Positions 27,743 to 36,667 are shown, numbered from the stretch's first letter. The stretch: DNA of 64,000 bases from Caminicella sporogenes DSM 14501 (GCF_900142285.1 NZ_FRAJ01000006.1:62001-126000), one strand, 5' to 3'. The notes: generated from the letters alone by a model not told the origin. Program-made: numbers and translations.

Positions 27743-30034
27743 ATGAAAAAGTGTTCTATTTGTAATAAAAATTTGGCAGTTATATATACAACTAGGATTG
27801 AAAATGGAAAACCTGAAATAAAGGGATTATGTATAGAATGTGCTAGAAAGATGGGTATACCTGTCATTGATCAGCTTATGCAGCAAGTTGGAATGACAAA
27901 AGAAGATATTGAAAACTTAACTGAACAGATGAATGAAATGTTTGAAGATATGGATGAGCTTGATAGTGATGATTCACTTATGAATTTTTTAAACAATCCT
28001 TTTTCATTTATGAAGGATTTAGATGGAGAGAATAAAACTTCTAAACAGGAAAAAGATTTTGTAAGTGATAAAGGTATAAAGAAAGAAAAAAATGAAAGTA
28101 AGAAATTTAAGAAAAAGAAAAAGTATTTAGAAACTTATGGAATAAACTTAATTGAAAAAGCTAAAAATAAGGAGATAGACAGAATAGTTGGAAGAAATAA
28201 GGAAATAGATAGAGTAGTACAGATTTTGAATAGGAGAACAAAAAATAATCCCATACTTATTGGAGAACCGGGAGTTGGAAAAACAGCTATTGCAGAAGGA
28301 TTAGCAGTTAGAATTGTAGAAAAAAAAGTTCCGACAAAATTATATAATGCAGAAATATATCTTCTTGATTTAACTGCTATTGTAGCAGGTACACAGTTTA
28401 GAGGACAGTTTGAAGGACGTATGAAAAATATTATAAATGAAGCTAAAGAGTGTGGAAATGTAATTTTAGTAATTGATGAAGTTCACAATATCATGGGTGC
28501 AGGAGAAGTTCATGGAGGAGTAATGAATGCAGCGAATATTTTAAAACCTGCTCTAGCTAGAGGTGATATACAGATTATAGGTGCAACAACTATTGATGAA
28601 TATAGAAAACATATTGAAAAGGATTCAGCATTAGAAAGAAGATTTCAACCTGTATTAGTTGAAGAACCTACGATAGAAGAAACCATAGAAATCTTAAAAG
28701 GTATAAAAGATTATTATGAAGATTTTCATAAGGTAAAAATATCAGATGAAGTTATTGAAGCTGCTGTAAAGTTATCAGAAAGATATATTACTGATAGATA
28801 TTTACCAGATAAGGCAATAGATATTATTGATGAAGCAGGTTCAATGGCTAATCTTAAAAATAAGGGACTTATAGAACTTGAAAATTTAAAAGAAGAAATG
28901 AAAAAAATACAAGAAGAAAAGGCAAAAGCTGCTATTGATAATGATTTTGAAAGAGCTGCTGAGTATAAAATGAAAGAGATTAAATTGCAAAAAGAGATTA
29001 AAGAAATAGAAAAAGAATTAAATGAAGTAGAGATTACTATTGACGATATAGCTTTTGTAATAGAATCTTGGACTAAGATACCTGTACAAAAAATTACGGA
29101 AGAAGAAGCTCAAAGACTGTTAAATTTGGAAGAAAGACTTCATAAGAGGGTAGTAGGTCAAGATAAGGCAATAAAAAGTTTAGCTAGAACGATAAGACGC
29201 AATCGTTCAGGTTTTAGAAAGAAGAAAAAGCCTTCATCATTTATATTTGTAGGACCTACTGGAGTAGGAAAAACAGAAGTTGTAAGAGCTTTGGCTGAAG
29301 AACTTTTTGGAAGCGAAGATGCTATGATACGTATAGATATGTCAGAGTATATGGAAAAACATACAGTTTCAAAATTGATTGGAGCTCCTCCGGGATATAT
29401 AGGATATGACCAAGGAGGTCAGCTTACAGAAAAAGTTAGAAGAAAACCTTACTCTGTTATTTTATTAGACGAAATTGAAAAAGCTCATCCTGATGTATTT
29501 AATATGCTTCTTCAAATTCTTGAAGATGGAAGACTTACAGACAGTCAAGGAAGAACAGTATATTTTGAAAATACAGTTATCATAATGACGTCAAATGCAG
29601 GTACTCATTTTAAATCTACTGGAATGGGATTTGCAAAGGAAGGATATGAAGCTTTAGAAAGTAGTGTAAAAGAAGCATTAAGGGAAATATTTAGACCTGA
29701 ATTTTTAAATAGGATAGATGAAATTATAGTATTTACAAAACTTACAAAAGAGCAACTTCGTCAAATAGTAGACCTTATGTTAAAAGAAGTAATCGAAGAA
29801 GCTAAGGAAAAAGAAATAAATGTAGAAATTTCAGAAGAAGTAAAAGAATTTATTTTACAAAGAGGGTATGATGAAAAATATGGTGCTAGGCCACTGAGAA
29901 GAACTATCCAAAGATATATAGAAGATGAAATAGTACAGTATTATCTTGAAAATAAAATTAAAGCAGGAGATACTATTGAAATAATTCTCAAAGATGAAAA
30001 AATAGTTATAAATAACTTAAGAGACGATAAATAG
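27743..30034 (+). CDS. clpE: ClpE-like Clp ATPase with N-terminal zinc finger
   Basis: AAA+ unfoldase that feeds ClpP. The ATG at 27743 is chosen because GGAGAGG lies between it and an upstream ATG at 27728; 763 residues. A zinc-binding module CSICNKN...CIECARKMG opens the protein, followed by an acidic linker, first AAA module (GEPGVGKT, VIDEVHNIMGAG), a UVR-like coiled region (about residues 370-425) and a second AAA module (GPTGVGKT, ILLDEIEKAHPDV). The double Clp-N repeat of ClpC is absent, which fits ClpE. I saw no CtsR heptad repeats in the 297-base upstream gap. Confidence 0.9.
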   Translation: MKKCSICNKNLAVIYTTRIENGKPEIKGLCIECARKMGIPVIDQLMQQVGMTKEDIENLTEQMNEMFEDMDELDSDDSLMNFLNNPFSFMKDLDGENKTSKQEKDFVSDKGIKKEKNESKKFKKKKKYLETYGINLIEKAKNKEIDRIVGRNKEIDRVVQILNRRTKNNPILIGEPGVGKTAIAEGLAVRIVEKKVPTKLYNAEIYLLDLTAIVAGTQFRGQFEGRMKNIINEAKECGNVILVIDEVHNIMGAGEVHGGVMNAANILKPALARGDIQIIGATTIDEYRKHIEKDSALERRFQPVLVEEPTIEETIEILKGIKDYYEDFHKVKISDEVIEAAVKLSERYITDRYLPDKAIDIIDEAGSMANLKNKGLIELENLKEEMKKIQEEKAKAAIDNDFERAAEYKMKEIKLQKEIKEIEKELNEVEITIDDIAFVIESWTKIPVQKITEEEAQRLLNLEERLHKRVVGQDKAIKSLARTIRRNRSGFRKKKKPSSFIFVGPTGVGKTEVVRALAEELFGSEDAMIRIDMSEYMEKHTVSKLIGAPPGYIGYDQGGQLTEKVRRKPYSVILLDEIEKAHPDVFNMLLQILEDGRLTDSQGRTVYFENTVIIMTSNAGTHFKSTGMGFAKEGYEALESSVKEALREIFRPEFLNRIDEIIVFTKLTKEQLRQIVDLMLKEVIEEAKEKEINVEISEEVKEFILQRGYDEKYGARPLRRTIQRYIEDEIVQYYLENKIKAGDTIEIILKDEKIVINNLRDDK

Positions 30035-30052
30035 TATCGTCTCTTAAGTTAA
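30015..30052. terminator. Bidirectional terminator between clpE and dapL
   Basis: A perfect 15-bp stem (30015-30029 with 30035-30049) whose loop contains the clpE stop codon. The minus-strand aminotransferase ends at its edge. Confidence 0.9.
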
Positions 30053-31281
30053 AATATCAGCTTTAGTTTTAATAATCGGTTTTTAAATTCTTCGATTATT
30101 TTCTTTTCTTCTTCATAATTTTTTGCTTCAAATGTTACAGAGAGCCTTACATATGGTTCTGGAGTATTCCATGGGACAGTACATATAAAAGCATTTTTTA
30201 ATAGATATAGAGAAAAGTCTTCTGCATTTTCAAAGGTTTTACCTGACTTAGTTCCCTTCGGAATAGGTAGGTAACAGTAGAAAGTAGCTTTTGGTTTTTC
30301 TACATTAAAACCGACTTCTTTTAAGGCTTTAATTAACAAATCAAGCCTTCGAGAATATTTTTCAGAATTTTTCTTTATGATTTCAGGATGATTTAAAGCA
30401 TATACTCCTGCTTTTTGTATAGCTCTAAACTGACCTGAATCTGAGTTGGCTTTTACTCTTGCATATATATTTATTACATCTTGATTTCCTGCAATAAAAG
30501 CAAGTCTCCATCCAGTCATATTAAATATCTTAGAAAGAGAATGGATTTCTACACCTACTTCTTTTGCACCATCTATTGATAAAAAACTTAAAGGTTCTAT
30601 ACCGTCAAAAGTTAAAGGTGCATAAGTAGAATCTGCTACAACAATGATTTTGTTTTTGTGGGCAAATTCAATTACTCTTTTGTAAAAATCTTTATTGGCA
30701 ATTTGACCAGTAGGATTATTTGGATAATTTATATATAAAAGTTTAGATCTATATAAAATTATATTTGGTATATTAGAAAAATCGGGATAAAAATTATTGG
30801 CTTTAGTTAAGGGAAGTCCATAAACTACTCCGCCTAGATATTTGGTATGAGTAGATATGATTGGATAGCTTGGCAGAGTAGTAATAGTAATGTCGCCGGG
30901 ATTTATAAAGCATAATGGCAGCATTGATAAAATTGATTTTGCTCCTATTCCATGTAAAATTTCTTTATATGGGTCAATATTGTCAACTCCAAAAACTTCT
31001 TTTAAGTATTTGGCAGCAGCCTTTTGAAATTCTGGGATACCATTATCTGAGTAATGTCTATTTTCTGGTTTTCCGGCTTCTTCTTTTAGGATTTTTACGA
31101 TATTTGAATTAGCAGGAGAATCGGGTTCTCCTATGCCCATATCTATAAGTTTAATATAGGGAAAATTTTTTTTAATTTCTTCTTTTGCTCTCTTTATTTT
31201 CATAAATTTATAATCTTGTTTCGTTATATCAAAACTTTTATCTCTAAATCTATCAGCAATCATATCAATTATAAAATTCAA
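30049..31281 (-). CDS. dapL: LL-diaminopimelate aminotransferase-type PLP enzyme
   Basis: Class I/II aminotransferase. A TTG start at 31281 is preferred because AAAGGAGGAGAG lies just before it and the extra 30 residues of the longer frame look like translated leader; this gives 410 residues. Conserved features are DMGIGEPDSPA, YINYPNNPTGQ, ADSTYAPLTFDG and the PLP lysine in HSLSKIFNMTGWRLAF. This set and the length fit DapL, which makes LL-diaminopimelate directly from tetrahydrodipicolinate for lysine and peptidoglycan. Other aspartate-family aminotransferases remain possible. Confidence 0.8.
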   Translation of the reverse strand: MNFIIDMIADRFRDKSFDITKQDYKFMKIKRAKEEIKKNFPYIKLIDMGIGEPDSPANSNIVKILKEEAGKPENRHYSDNGIPEFQKAAAKYLKEVFGVDNIDPYKEILHGIGAKSILSMLPLCFINPGDITITTLPSYPIISTHTKYLGGVVYGLPLTKANNFYPDFSNIPNIILYRSKLLYINYPNNPTGQIANKDFYKRVIEFAHKNKIIVVADSTYAPLTFDGIEPLSFLSIDGAKEVGVEIHSLSKIFNMTGWRLAFIAGNQDVINIYARVKANSDSGQFRAIQKAGVYALNHPEIIKKNSEKYSRRLDLLIKALKEVGFNVEKPKATFYCYLPIPKGTKSGKTFENAEDFSLYLLKNAFICTVPWNTPEPYVRLSVTFEAKNYEEEKKIIEEFKNRLLKLKLIF

Positions 31282-31557
31282 TATACTCTCCTCCTTTAAA
31301 ACAAAGACAAAAGCAAAGACTCTTAATTTGCTCATAAAATATTTTATTCCATGTAAATATGAAACGTTCATGTACTTTATAGCATTATATAGACAACTAT
31401 TTTAATAATTAAAGAATTTAGTGTGTTAAGTTTTGGTATATATTTATTGATTGAAACTATATAAAAATTGTGGTATCATATTGTTTGCAGATTACGAAAA
31501 TCTGTATTTTTATAAGTTGTTTAATGAAAAATTTAATATTTTATTAATTTAGTTCTT

Positions 31558-31600
31558 TACCACGAAGGTAGGGCAATATTGCTCTATCTTTTATTTTTTG
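31558..31600 (+). promoter_or_regulatory. Transcription attenuator before the ECF S-component gene
   Basis: A 12-bp terminator stem (31565-31576 with 31579-31590, two G-T pairs) followed by TTATTTTTT lies in the leader of the transporter gene. Its 5' arm overlaps a competing small hairpin TACC/GGTA (31558-31561, 31567-31570). Mutually exclusive folds of this kind are typical of ligand- or protein-controlled attenuation. The roughly 100 bases upstream match no riboswitch class I know. Confidence 0.6.
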
Positions 31601-31623
31601 AAAATATAGAGGAGGTTGGTATT

Positions 31624-32142
31624 ATGTCTAAAACTAATGAACTTGTAAAAGCTAGTTTGTTTTTATCATTGGGATTAATTTTACCTTATGCTTTTCATGC
31701 AACTGGAATGGCTGGACCTATATTTTTACCAATGCATATACCTGTACTTTTATGCGGATTTGTACTTGGTGAAAGATATGGAGTTATGATAGGTTTTATT
31801 ACTCCATTTTTAAATTCTTTTCTTACAGGTATGCCGCCTTTATATCCAGTAGCAATATCTATGGGATTTGAGCTAGCAACTTACGGATTTATAACAGGGT
31901 ATTTGTATAAAAACAAGAGAGTAAATGTTTATATATCTTTGATAATAGCTATGATTATAGGTAGATTTATTTCTGGAATTGCAAATTATTTATTATTGAC
32001 ATTAGGAGGTAAAGTTTTTGTATTTAAGATGTTTTTAATGTCAGCATTTATAAAGTCTATTTGGGGAATTTTAATTCAGATTGTATTTATACCAATTATT
32101 ATTAAAGCTATAGAAAAAAGGAAGGTAAGTGTAAATGAATAA
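31624..32142 (+). CDS. ECF-type transporter substrate-binding (S) component
   Basis: An integral membrane protein of 172 residues from the ATG at 31624 (GGAGG upstream; a longer frame begins inside the attenuator). Five to six hydrophobic helices and motifs such as FLPMHIPVLLCGFVLGERYG and ITPFLNSFLTGMPPLYPVA are typical of S components, which bind vitamins or metal-related substrates and share an energy-coupling module (EcfAA'T) encoded elsewhere. It overlaps the methyltransferase gene by 8 bases. The substrate cannot be told from sequence. Confidence 0.8.
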   Translation: MSKTNELVKASLFLSLGLILPYAFHATGMAGPIFLPMHIPVLLCGFVLGERYGVMIGFITPFLNSFLTGMPPLYPVAISMGFELATYGFITGYLYKNKRVNVYISLIIAMIIGRFISGIANYLLLTLGGKVFVFKMFLMSAFIKSIWGILIQIVFIPIIIKAIEKRKVSVNE

Positions 32143-32713
32143 CAGGGAATTTTTTAATAAAGTGGCATTTAAATGGGATGAAATGTGTATACATGATGAT
32201 AAAAAAATAAAAAAAATAATTGAATTATCTAATATAAGGGAAAATTCTAAGATATTAGATGTGGGAACTGGTACAGGTGTATTAATTAAGTATTTGATTG
32301 AAAAAAATCCATTGAAAGTTGTTGCAGTAGATATTGCTGAAAAGATGATAGAAGTTGCCAAAAGTAAATATGAAGATAAAAGAATTCAGTTTATTGTAAG
32401 TGATATTATGGATTATAAAGAAAATAAAGATTTTGAATACATATTTATCTATTCAGCGTATCCACATTTTAAAGATAAAAATAAATTGTTTAGACATTTA
32501 TATGACCTTATTAGTGTTGGTGGGAAAATAATTATTGCACATTCGGAAAGTAAGGAAAAAATAAATGAAATTCACAGTAAAAATGAGAATGTTAAAGATG
32601 ATAAGCTGCCACCTGTAGATGTAACAGCAGGAATAATGTCAAAGTATTTTAAAGTAGAAATAGCTATTGATAATGATGAGATGTACTATATATCTGGAGT
32701 AAAGAAAAAATGA
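32135..32713 (+). CDS. Class I SAM-dependent methyltransferase
   Basis: A 192-residue Rossmann-fold methyltransferase. Motif I ILDVGTGTGVLIKYL binds SAM, with VVAVDIAEKMIEVAK, QFIVSDIMDY and YIFIYSAYPHFKD following in order. The start codon lies within the end of the transporter gene, so the two are translationally coupled and probably act on the same compound. Substrate unknown. Confidence 0.85.
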   Translation: MNNREFFNKVAFKWDEMCIHDDKKIKKIIELSNIRENSKILDVGTGTGVLIKYLIEKNPLKVVAVDIAEKMIEVAKSKYEDKRIQFIVSDIMDYKENKDFEYIFIYSAYPHFKDKNKLFRHLYDLISVGGKIIIAHSESKEKINEIHSKNENVKDDKLPPVDVTAGIMSKYFKVEIAIDNDEMYYISGVKKK

Positions 32714-32739
32714 TGTCATAATTTATGACATCATTTTTT
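32705..32739. terminator. Bidirectional terminator
   Basis: A 16-bp stem made of TGATGTCATA/TATGACATCA flanked by A6 and T6, loop ATT. Both converging genes end within it. Confidence 0.9.
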
Positions 32740-33142
32740 CTTTTATGTTAAAGACAATTTCTTCAATGATTTCTTTTATTTTAAGATTTCTTGTACCGGG
32801 GATATAGATTCCATGTTTTTTTAAAGGAATTATGTATTTTGTACAATTCATTTCAAAAACTGTCTTAGAAATTAGCGGTGTAATTTCTCCTTTTATGCCT
32901 CCACTGCATATTATTCCTATAGGACCTATTATGCAATCAGGTTCATTATTTTTACAAAAAAGGAAAATACTTCTTTCGCCAGTTAAACCTTCATCTGCTC
33001 CAGCTTTTATCATATTAGAAGTAGCTACTTGATTAGTTCCTAAAGCTATCAAATATATATTTTTTCCTATTTCTTTTCTTATTTTTTTAATGACAGTTTG
33101 ACCGAGGCCTGCTCCTTGAGCATCTAAAATAGCTACTTTCAT
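32723..33142 (-). CDS. DUF3842 family protein
   Basis: A 139-residue protein opening AILDAQGAGLGQTVIKKI, a pattern like a nucleotide-binding strand-loop-helix, then LIALGTNQVATSNMIKAGAD and GPIGIICSGGIKGEITP. These match the uncharacterised DUF3842 family of anaerobic Firmicutes as I remember it. It is convergent with the ECF/methyltransferase pair. No function is established. Confidence 0.7.
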   Translation of the reverse strand: MKVAILDAQGAGLGQTVIKKIRKEIGKNIYLIALGTNQVATSNMIKAGADEGLTGERSIFLFCKNNEPDCIIGPIGIICSGGIKGEITPLISKTVFEMNCTKYIIPLKKHGIYIPGTRNLKIKEIIEEIVFNIKEKMMS

Positions 33143-33333
33143 GTCTATTCCTCCATATTAAAAGTAAGAGTTATTGAATTAGACAAGTTTAGTATAACAT
33201 ATAAATAATAAATATTATATTTTAAAGGAAATTAATGTTTTATATAGAATATTAACATTAATCAGATATATAAATAAATGTGCATCTATAGAAAATAAGA
33301 TGCATATTATAGAAATGATTGGAGGGAAAGAAT

Positions 33334-34566
33334 ATGGATTTTAAATTTTTAAAAAGTCAGGACCCGGAGTTATATGAAAGTATTATATTAGAAAAAGAAA
33401 GACAAGAAAATAAGATTGAGCTTATTGCTTCTGAAAACTTCACTAGTAGAGCTGTAATGGAAGCTATGGGGTCACCTCTTACAAACAAGTATGCGGAAGG
33501 TTATCCAAGCAAGAGATATTATGGGGGATGTGAGTATGTAGATATAGCAGAAAATCTAGCACGTGACAGAATGAAAAAGTTATTTGAAGCAGAGCATGCA
33601 AATGTTCAGCCACATTCAGGTTCTCAAGCTAATATGGCAGTTTATTTTGCAGTATTAAATCCCGGAGATAAGATAATGGGTATGAATTTATCTGAAGGAG
33701 GACATTTAACTCACGGAAGTCCAGTTAATTTTTCAGGAAAATTATATAATGTAGTTTCATATGGAGTAGACGATGATGGATACATAAATTATGAAAAACT
33801 TAGAGAGTTAGCTATAAAGGAAAAACCTAAGATGATTGTAGCTGGAGCGAGTGCTTATCCAAGAATAATTGATTTTAAAAAGATAAGAGAAATTTGTGAT
33901 GAAGTAGGAGCTTATATGATGGTAGATATGGCTCATATAGCTGGATTAATTGCAGTTGGGCTTCACCCTAGTCCAGTACCATATGCTGATTTTGTAACTA
34001 CAACTACTCATAAAACTTTAAGAGGACCTAGAGGTGGAGCTATACTCTGCAAAGAAAAATATGCTAAACTAATAGATAAGAGTATATTTCCGGGTATACA
34101 AGGTGGACCTCTTATGCATATTATAGCAGCAAAAGCCGTTTGCTTTAAAGAAGCTATGTCAGATGAATTTAAAGAATATCAGAAAAATGTGATAGAAAAT
34201 GCAAAAACTTTAGCTAATGCTCTTCAAGATAGGGGATTTAATTTAGTTTCAGGAGGAACGGATAATCATTTGATGTTAGTTGATTTAAGAAATAAAAATA
34301 TAACTGGTAAAGCAGCAGAGCATTTATTAGACGAAATAGGTATTACTGTAAATAAAAATACTGTACCAAATGAAACGGAAAGTCCATTTGTAACTAGTGG
34401 TATAAGAATAGGAACACCTGCTGTTACAACTAGGGGTTTTGGAAAAGAAGAAATGGTAGAAATAGCTGATATTATAAGCTGGACTATAGATAATAGAGAT
34501 AAAGATTTGACACATGCAAAAGAACGTGTTAAAAAGCTTTGTGAAAAATTTCCACTTTATAAATAA
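33334..34566 (+). CDS. glyA: Serine hydroxymethyltransferase
   Basis: PLP enzyme that interconverts serine and glycine while loading one-carbon units on tetrahydrofolate. ATG 33334 is used because GGAGGG lies upstream of it and downstream of another in-frame ATG (33319); 410 residues, the normal size. Clear motifs: [35 protein letters not shown] and the PLP lysine in [14 protein letters not shown]. Internal and 3' parts of this gene, with its terminator, recur as a broken copy at 41350-41550. Confidence 0.97.
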   Translation: MDFKFLKSQDPELYESIILEKERQENKIELIASENFTSRAVMEAMGSPLTNKYAEGYPSKRYYGGCEYVDIAENLARDRMKKLFEAEHANVQPHSGSQANMAVYFAVLNPGDKIMGMNLSEGGHLTHGSPVNFSGKLYNVVSYGVDDDGYINYEKLRELAIKEKPKMIVAGASAYPRIIDFKKIREICDEVGAYMMVDMAHIAGLIAVGLHPSPVPYADFVTTTTHKTLRGPRGGAILCKEKYAKLIDKSIFPGIQGGPLMHIIAAKAVCFKEAMSDEFKEYQKNVIENAKTLANALQDRGFNLVSGGTDNHLMLVDLRNKNITGKAAEHLLDEIGITVNKNTVPNETESPFVTSGIRIGTPAVTTRGFGKEEMVEIADIISWTIDNRDKDLTHAKERVKKLCEKFPLYK

Positions 34567-34880
34567 TAATTGATTAATTAATAAGGCTATCTCAAAATGA
34601 TTTTTTAATCATTTTGGGATAGCCTTTAAATATTTGAGATTATAAAAGTTATAATCAAGAACTAATAAAAAAATCAAAGAATATAAAAAAATAGTAAAAA
34701 ATGATTCTACATAATATTAAAATATATTAGATTTTAGAATTTTTGAAGACATTTTTGTTTATCTTACGAAAATGTAAGATTAAAATAATAATTTGTTAGA
34801 TAAATAAATGGTCAAAACGTTCAAATTTATATAAAATATAACTAGAATAATATAATAAAAAAATATGTAGGTAGATAATT
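34567..34880 (+). promoter_or_regulatory. Spacer before the Bce-type kinase, with gene fossil and candidate operator
   Basis: After the glyA terminator, bases 34691-34710 match exactly an internal piece of the glycerophosphodiesterase gene (42479-42498), a deletion scar. A perfect inverted repeat CTTAC-N6-GTAAG lies at 34763-34778 and resembles the site before the ABC ATPase at 37709-37722. The stretch beginning TTTGTTAGATAAATAAATGG also resembles the one before the ATPase, so both probably carry the same kind of promoter. Confidence 0.6.
34582..34630 (+). terminator. Terminator of glyA, duplicated downstream
   Basis: A long stem of about 19 bp (AAGGCTATCTCAAAATGAT pairing with ATCATTTTGGGATAGCCTT, one G-T pair). 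An identical hairpin lies at about 41442-41487. Confidence 0.9.
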
Positions 34881-35915
34881 ATGAATTTTAGAAAATATAT
34901 ATTAGACAAGAAGTATTTGATTTTATTTTATATTATTTTAATGGGATTTATATCATTAGTAATATATTTAGATGTAACTATAAAAGTAAGGTTAGATAAT
35001 ATATTATATATAAATTTTGTTTCTATTGTTTTATTTTTATTTTACTTAATAGGAGAATATTTATTATATAAAAGATATTATGAAGATATAAATTATATTA
35101 TAAAAAACCGAAAAGAAAATATAATTAATTGTTTGCCTAATTTTGGTACTTACATACATAGTTTGTATAATAAGCTTTTAATTAGTATATATGAGCAACA
35201 GAATAAAAAAATAGAGAAGTTATGTGAAGAAAAAAGAGAAAATTTAGAGTTTATTACTTCATGGGTTCATGAAATTAAAATTCCTATTTCAGTAAGTAGA
35301 TTGATTATAGAAAATAGTGCAGCAAAATCTAAAGAAGAAATATTAGAGAGTTTAGAAGAAGAAATTGATAAAATAGAAAAATATGTTGAGCAAGTATTGT
35401 ATCATTCAAGAATAGATGATTTTTCAAAGGATTATTTGATAAATGAAACAGATATAGAAAAAGTTGTAAAAGAGGTTGTAAAAAAACATGCTAAGGTTTT
35501 TATAAATAAAAAAATTAAGATTGATATTAAAGATGTAAATATAAGTGTACATACTGATAAAAAATGGTTGATGTTTATAATCAATCAAATTGTAGATAAT
35601 TCGTTAAAGTATACCGAAAAAGGTGGTTATATAAAAATTTATGCAGAGAAAGATGAAAAAGAAAAAAGACTTATAATTGAAGATAATGGTATAGGGATAA
35701 AAAAGGAAGATATATCAAGAGTGTTTGATAGAGGATTTACTGGATACAATGGAAGGAAAAATTATAAATCAACGGGAATGGGTCTTTATTTATCAAAGAA
35801 GTTAGCAGTAAAATTAGGACATGATATAACAATAGAATCAAAATTTAAGAAATATACGAAAATAGTGATACATTTTCCTAAATTGATAGATTATTTTAAT
35901 GTTACGAAAATATAA
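34881..35915 (+). CDS. BceS-like intramembrane-sensing histidine kinase
   Basis: A 344-residue sensor kinase with two closely spaced membrane helices (about 12-32 and 40-62) and almost no external loop, the hallmark of Bce-type kinases that sense through their partner ABC transporter. Phospho-acceptor His130 lies in SWVHEIKIPISVSRL. The ATPase domain has NQIVDNSLKYTEKGG, EDNGIGIKKED and STGMGLYLSKKLAVKLGH. Its likely regulator is encoded 4.6 kb away at 40550, with a redox cassette and the ABC genes between them. Confidence 0.9.
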   Translation: MNFRKYILDKKYLILFYIILMGFISLVIYLDVTIKVRLDNILYINFVSIVLFLFYLIGEYLLYKRYYEDINYIIKNRKENIINCLPNFGTYIHSLYNKLLISIYEQQNKKIEKLCEEKRENLEFITSWVHEIKIPISVSRLIIENSAAKSKEEILESLEEEIDKIEKYVEQVLYHSRIDDFSKDYLINETDIEKVVKEVVKKHAKVFINKKIKIDIKDVNISVHTDKKWLMFIINQIVDNSLKYTEKGGYIKIYAEKDEKEKRLIIEDNGIGIKKEDISRVFDRGFTGYNGRKNYKSTGMGLYLSKKLAVKLGHDITIESKFKKYTKIVIHFPKLIDYFNVTKI

Positions 35916-35994
35916 AATTGAGATTTGAGATGATTTGAGATTATATTTTATAATATAAATTAAAATAAAAATAATTTTGTAAAGGAGTGAAAGA

Positions 35995-36522
35995 ATGAAA
36001 AAAATTATTAGTTTTATGCTTATATTTATAATAGGTATAAGTGTGGTAGGCTGTGGAGCAAAAAAAGAAAAAGTATCTTTAGAAGATTTAAAAGTTATGC
36101 CTAAGTTTGATCTCAAAGATGTAAATGATAAAAAGGTTAATAATGAAATATTTAAAGGAAACAAACTTACAATGATAAATATATGGGCGACTGGCTGAGG
36201 CGCATGTATACAAGAGATGTCTGAGTTGCAGGCATTATATGAAGAAATGAAAGGACAGGAAGTAAATATTATAGGTATTGCTGCTGATGGTATTGATAAT
36301 GAAATTGGCGTATTAGATATTTTAAGAAAGACAGATGTAACATTTATAAATATAATACCAGATGAAAAATTTATGAATGATTTTATAAGTAAAATAAGAG
36401 CTGTACCAACATCTATACTTGTAAATGATAAAGGAGAGATTATAGGTAAACCTATAGTTGGTTCAAGGAATAGAGAGGGATATAAAGAAATAATAGAAGA
36501 AGCTTTGAAAAGTATAAATTAG
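35995..36522 (+). CDS. TlpA-like thioredoxin-fold lipoprotein with in-frame UGA at the active site (probable selenoprotein)
   Basis: Read through one TGA, this is a 175-residue protein with a lipoprotein signal (IFIIGISVVGCGAKKEK, lipobox cysteine about residue 20) and a TlpA/ResA thioredoxin fold. The TGA (36196-36198, codon 68) falls exactly where these proteins have the first cysteine of WCxxC: the site reads NIWATG-TGA-GACIQEM, against the usual xWATWCGPC. Reading continues in frame through INIIPDEKFMNDFISKIRAVPTSILVNDKGEIIG, including the cis-proline VPTS motif, to a stop at 36522. So a UxxC redox pair is likely. It stands directly before a CXXC peptide and an iron-sulfur membrane protein. 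The alternative is a nonsense mutation, but the downstream half is well conserved. Confidence 0.82.
36202..36229 (+). promoter_or_regulatory. Possible SECIS-like hairpin just after the UGA codon
   Basis: An imperfect stem (outer GCA/TGC, inner ACA/TGT, with internal mismatches) closes on the loop AGAGA at 36213-36217, 15-19 bases after the TGA. Position and a G in the loop's second place fit bacterial SECIS elements, but the pairing is weak. Confidence 0.35.
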
Positions 36523-36531
36523 GTGGAGGTT

Positions 36532-36666
36532 ATGAGAGATAAAATAAGAAAAATAATATTTATATTAGGATTTGTTTTTATTGGATTAGGCATATATCGA
36601 GGGGAAGTTGGAAAAACATTCATAAAGGCAATAAATATATGTCTGGAGTGTATAGGAATTGGTTAA
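36532..36666 (+). CDS. 44-residue CXXC membrane peptide (CD1871A-like)
   Basis: A short gene with GGTGGAGG upstream of the ATG. It encodes one membrane helix (IIFILGFVFIGLGIYRG) and a C-terminal ICLECIGIG, with a CXXC pair. The IYRGEV and CLECIGIG elements match, as I remember it, the CD1871A family named from Clostridioides difficile, which also lies beside thioredoxin-like and iron-sulfur membrane proteins. The cysteines could relay thiol electrons between the iron-sulfur protein and the exported TlpA-like protein (inference). It ends one base before the next ATG. Confidence 0.8.
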   Translation: MRDKIRKIIFILGFVFIGLGIYRGEVGKTFIKAINICLECIGIG

Positions 36667-36667
36667 T

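Noticed and set aside
31480-31560. Known riboswitch (preQ1, THF, ZTP) before the ECF S component
   Set aside because: The conserved cores of these classes are not present; only the terminator and competing stem are supported.
36217-36522. A separate small redoxin gene starting with its own ATG
   Set aside because: It is in the same frame as the upstream half, lacks an N-terminal fold portion, and the break is the catalytic-site TGA. One read-through protein explains it better.
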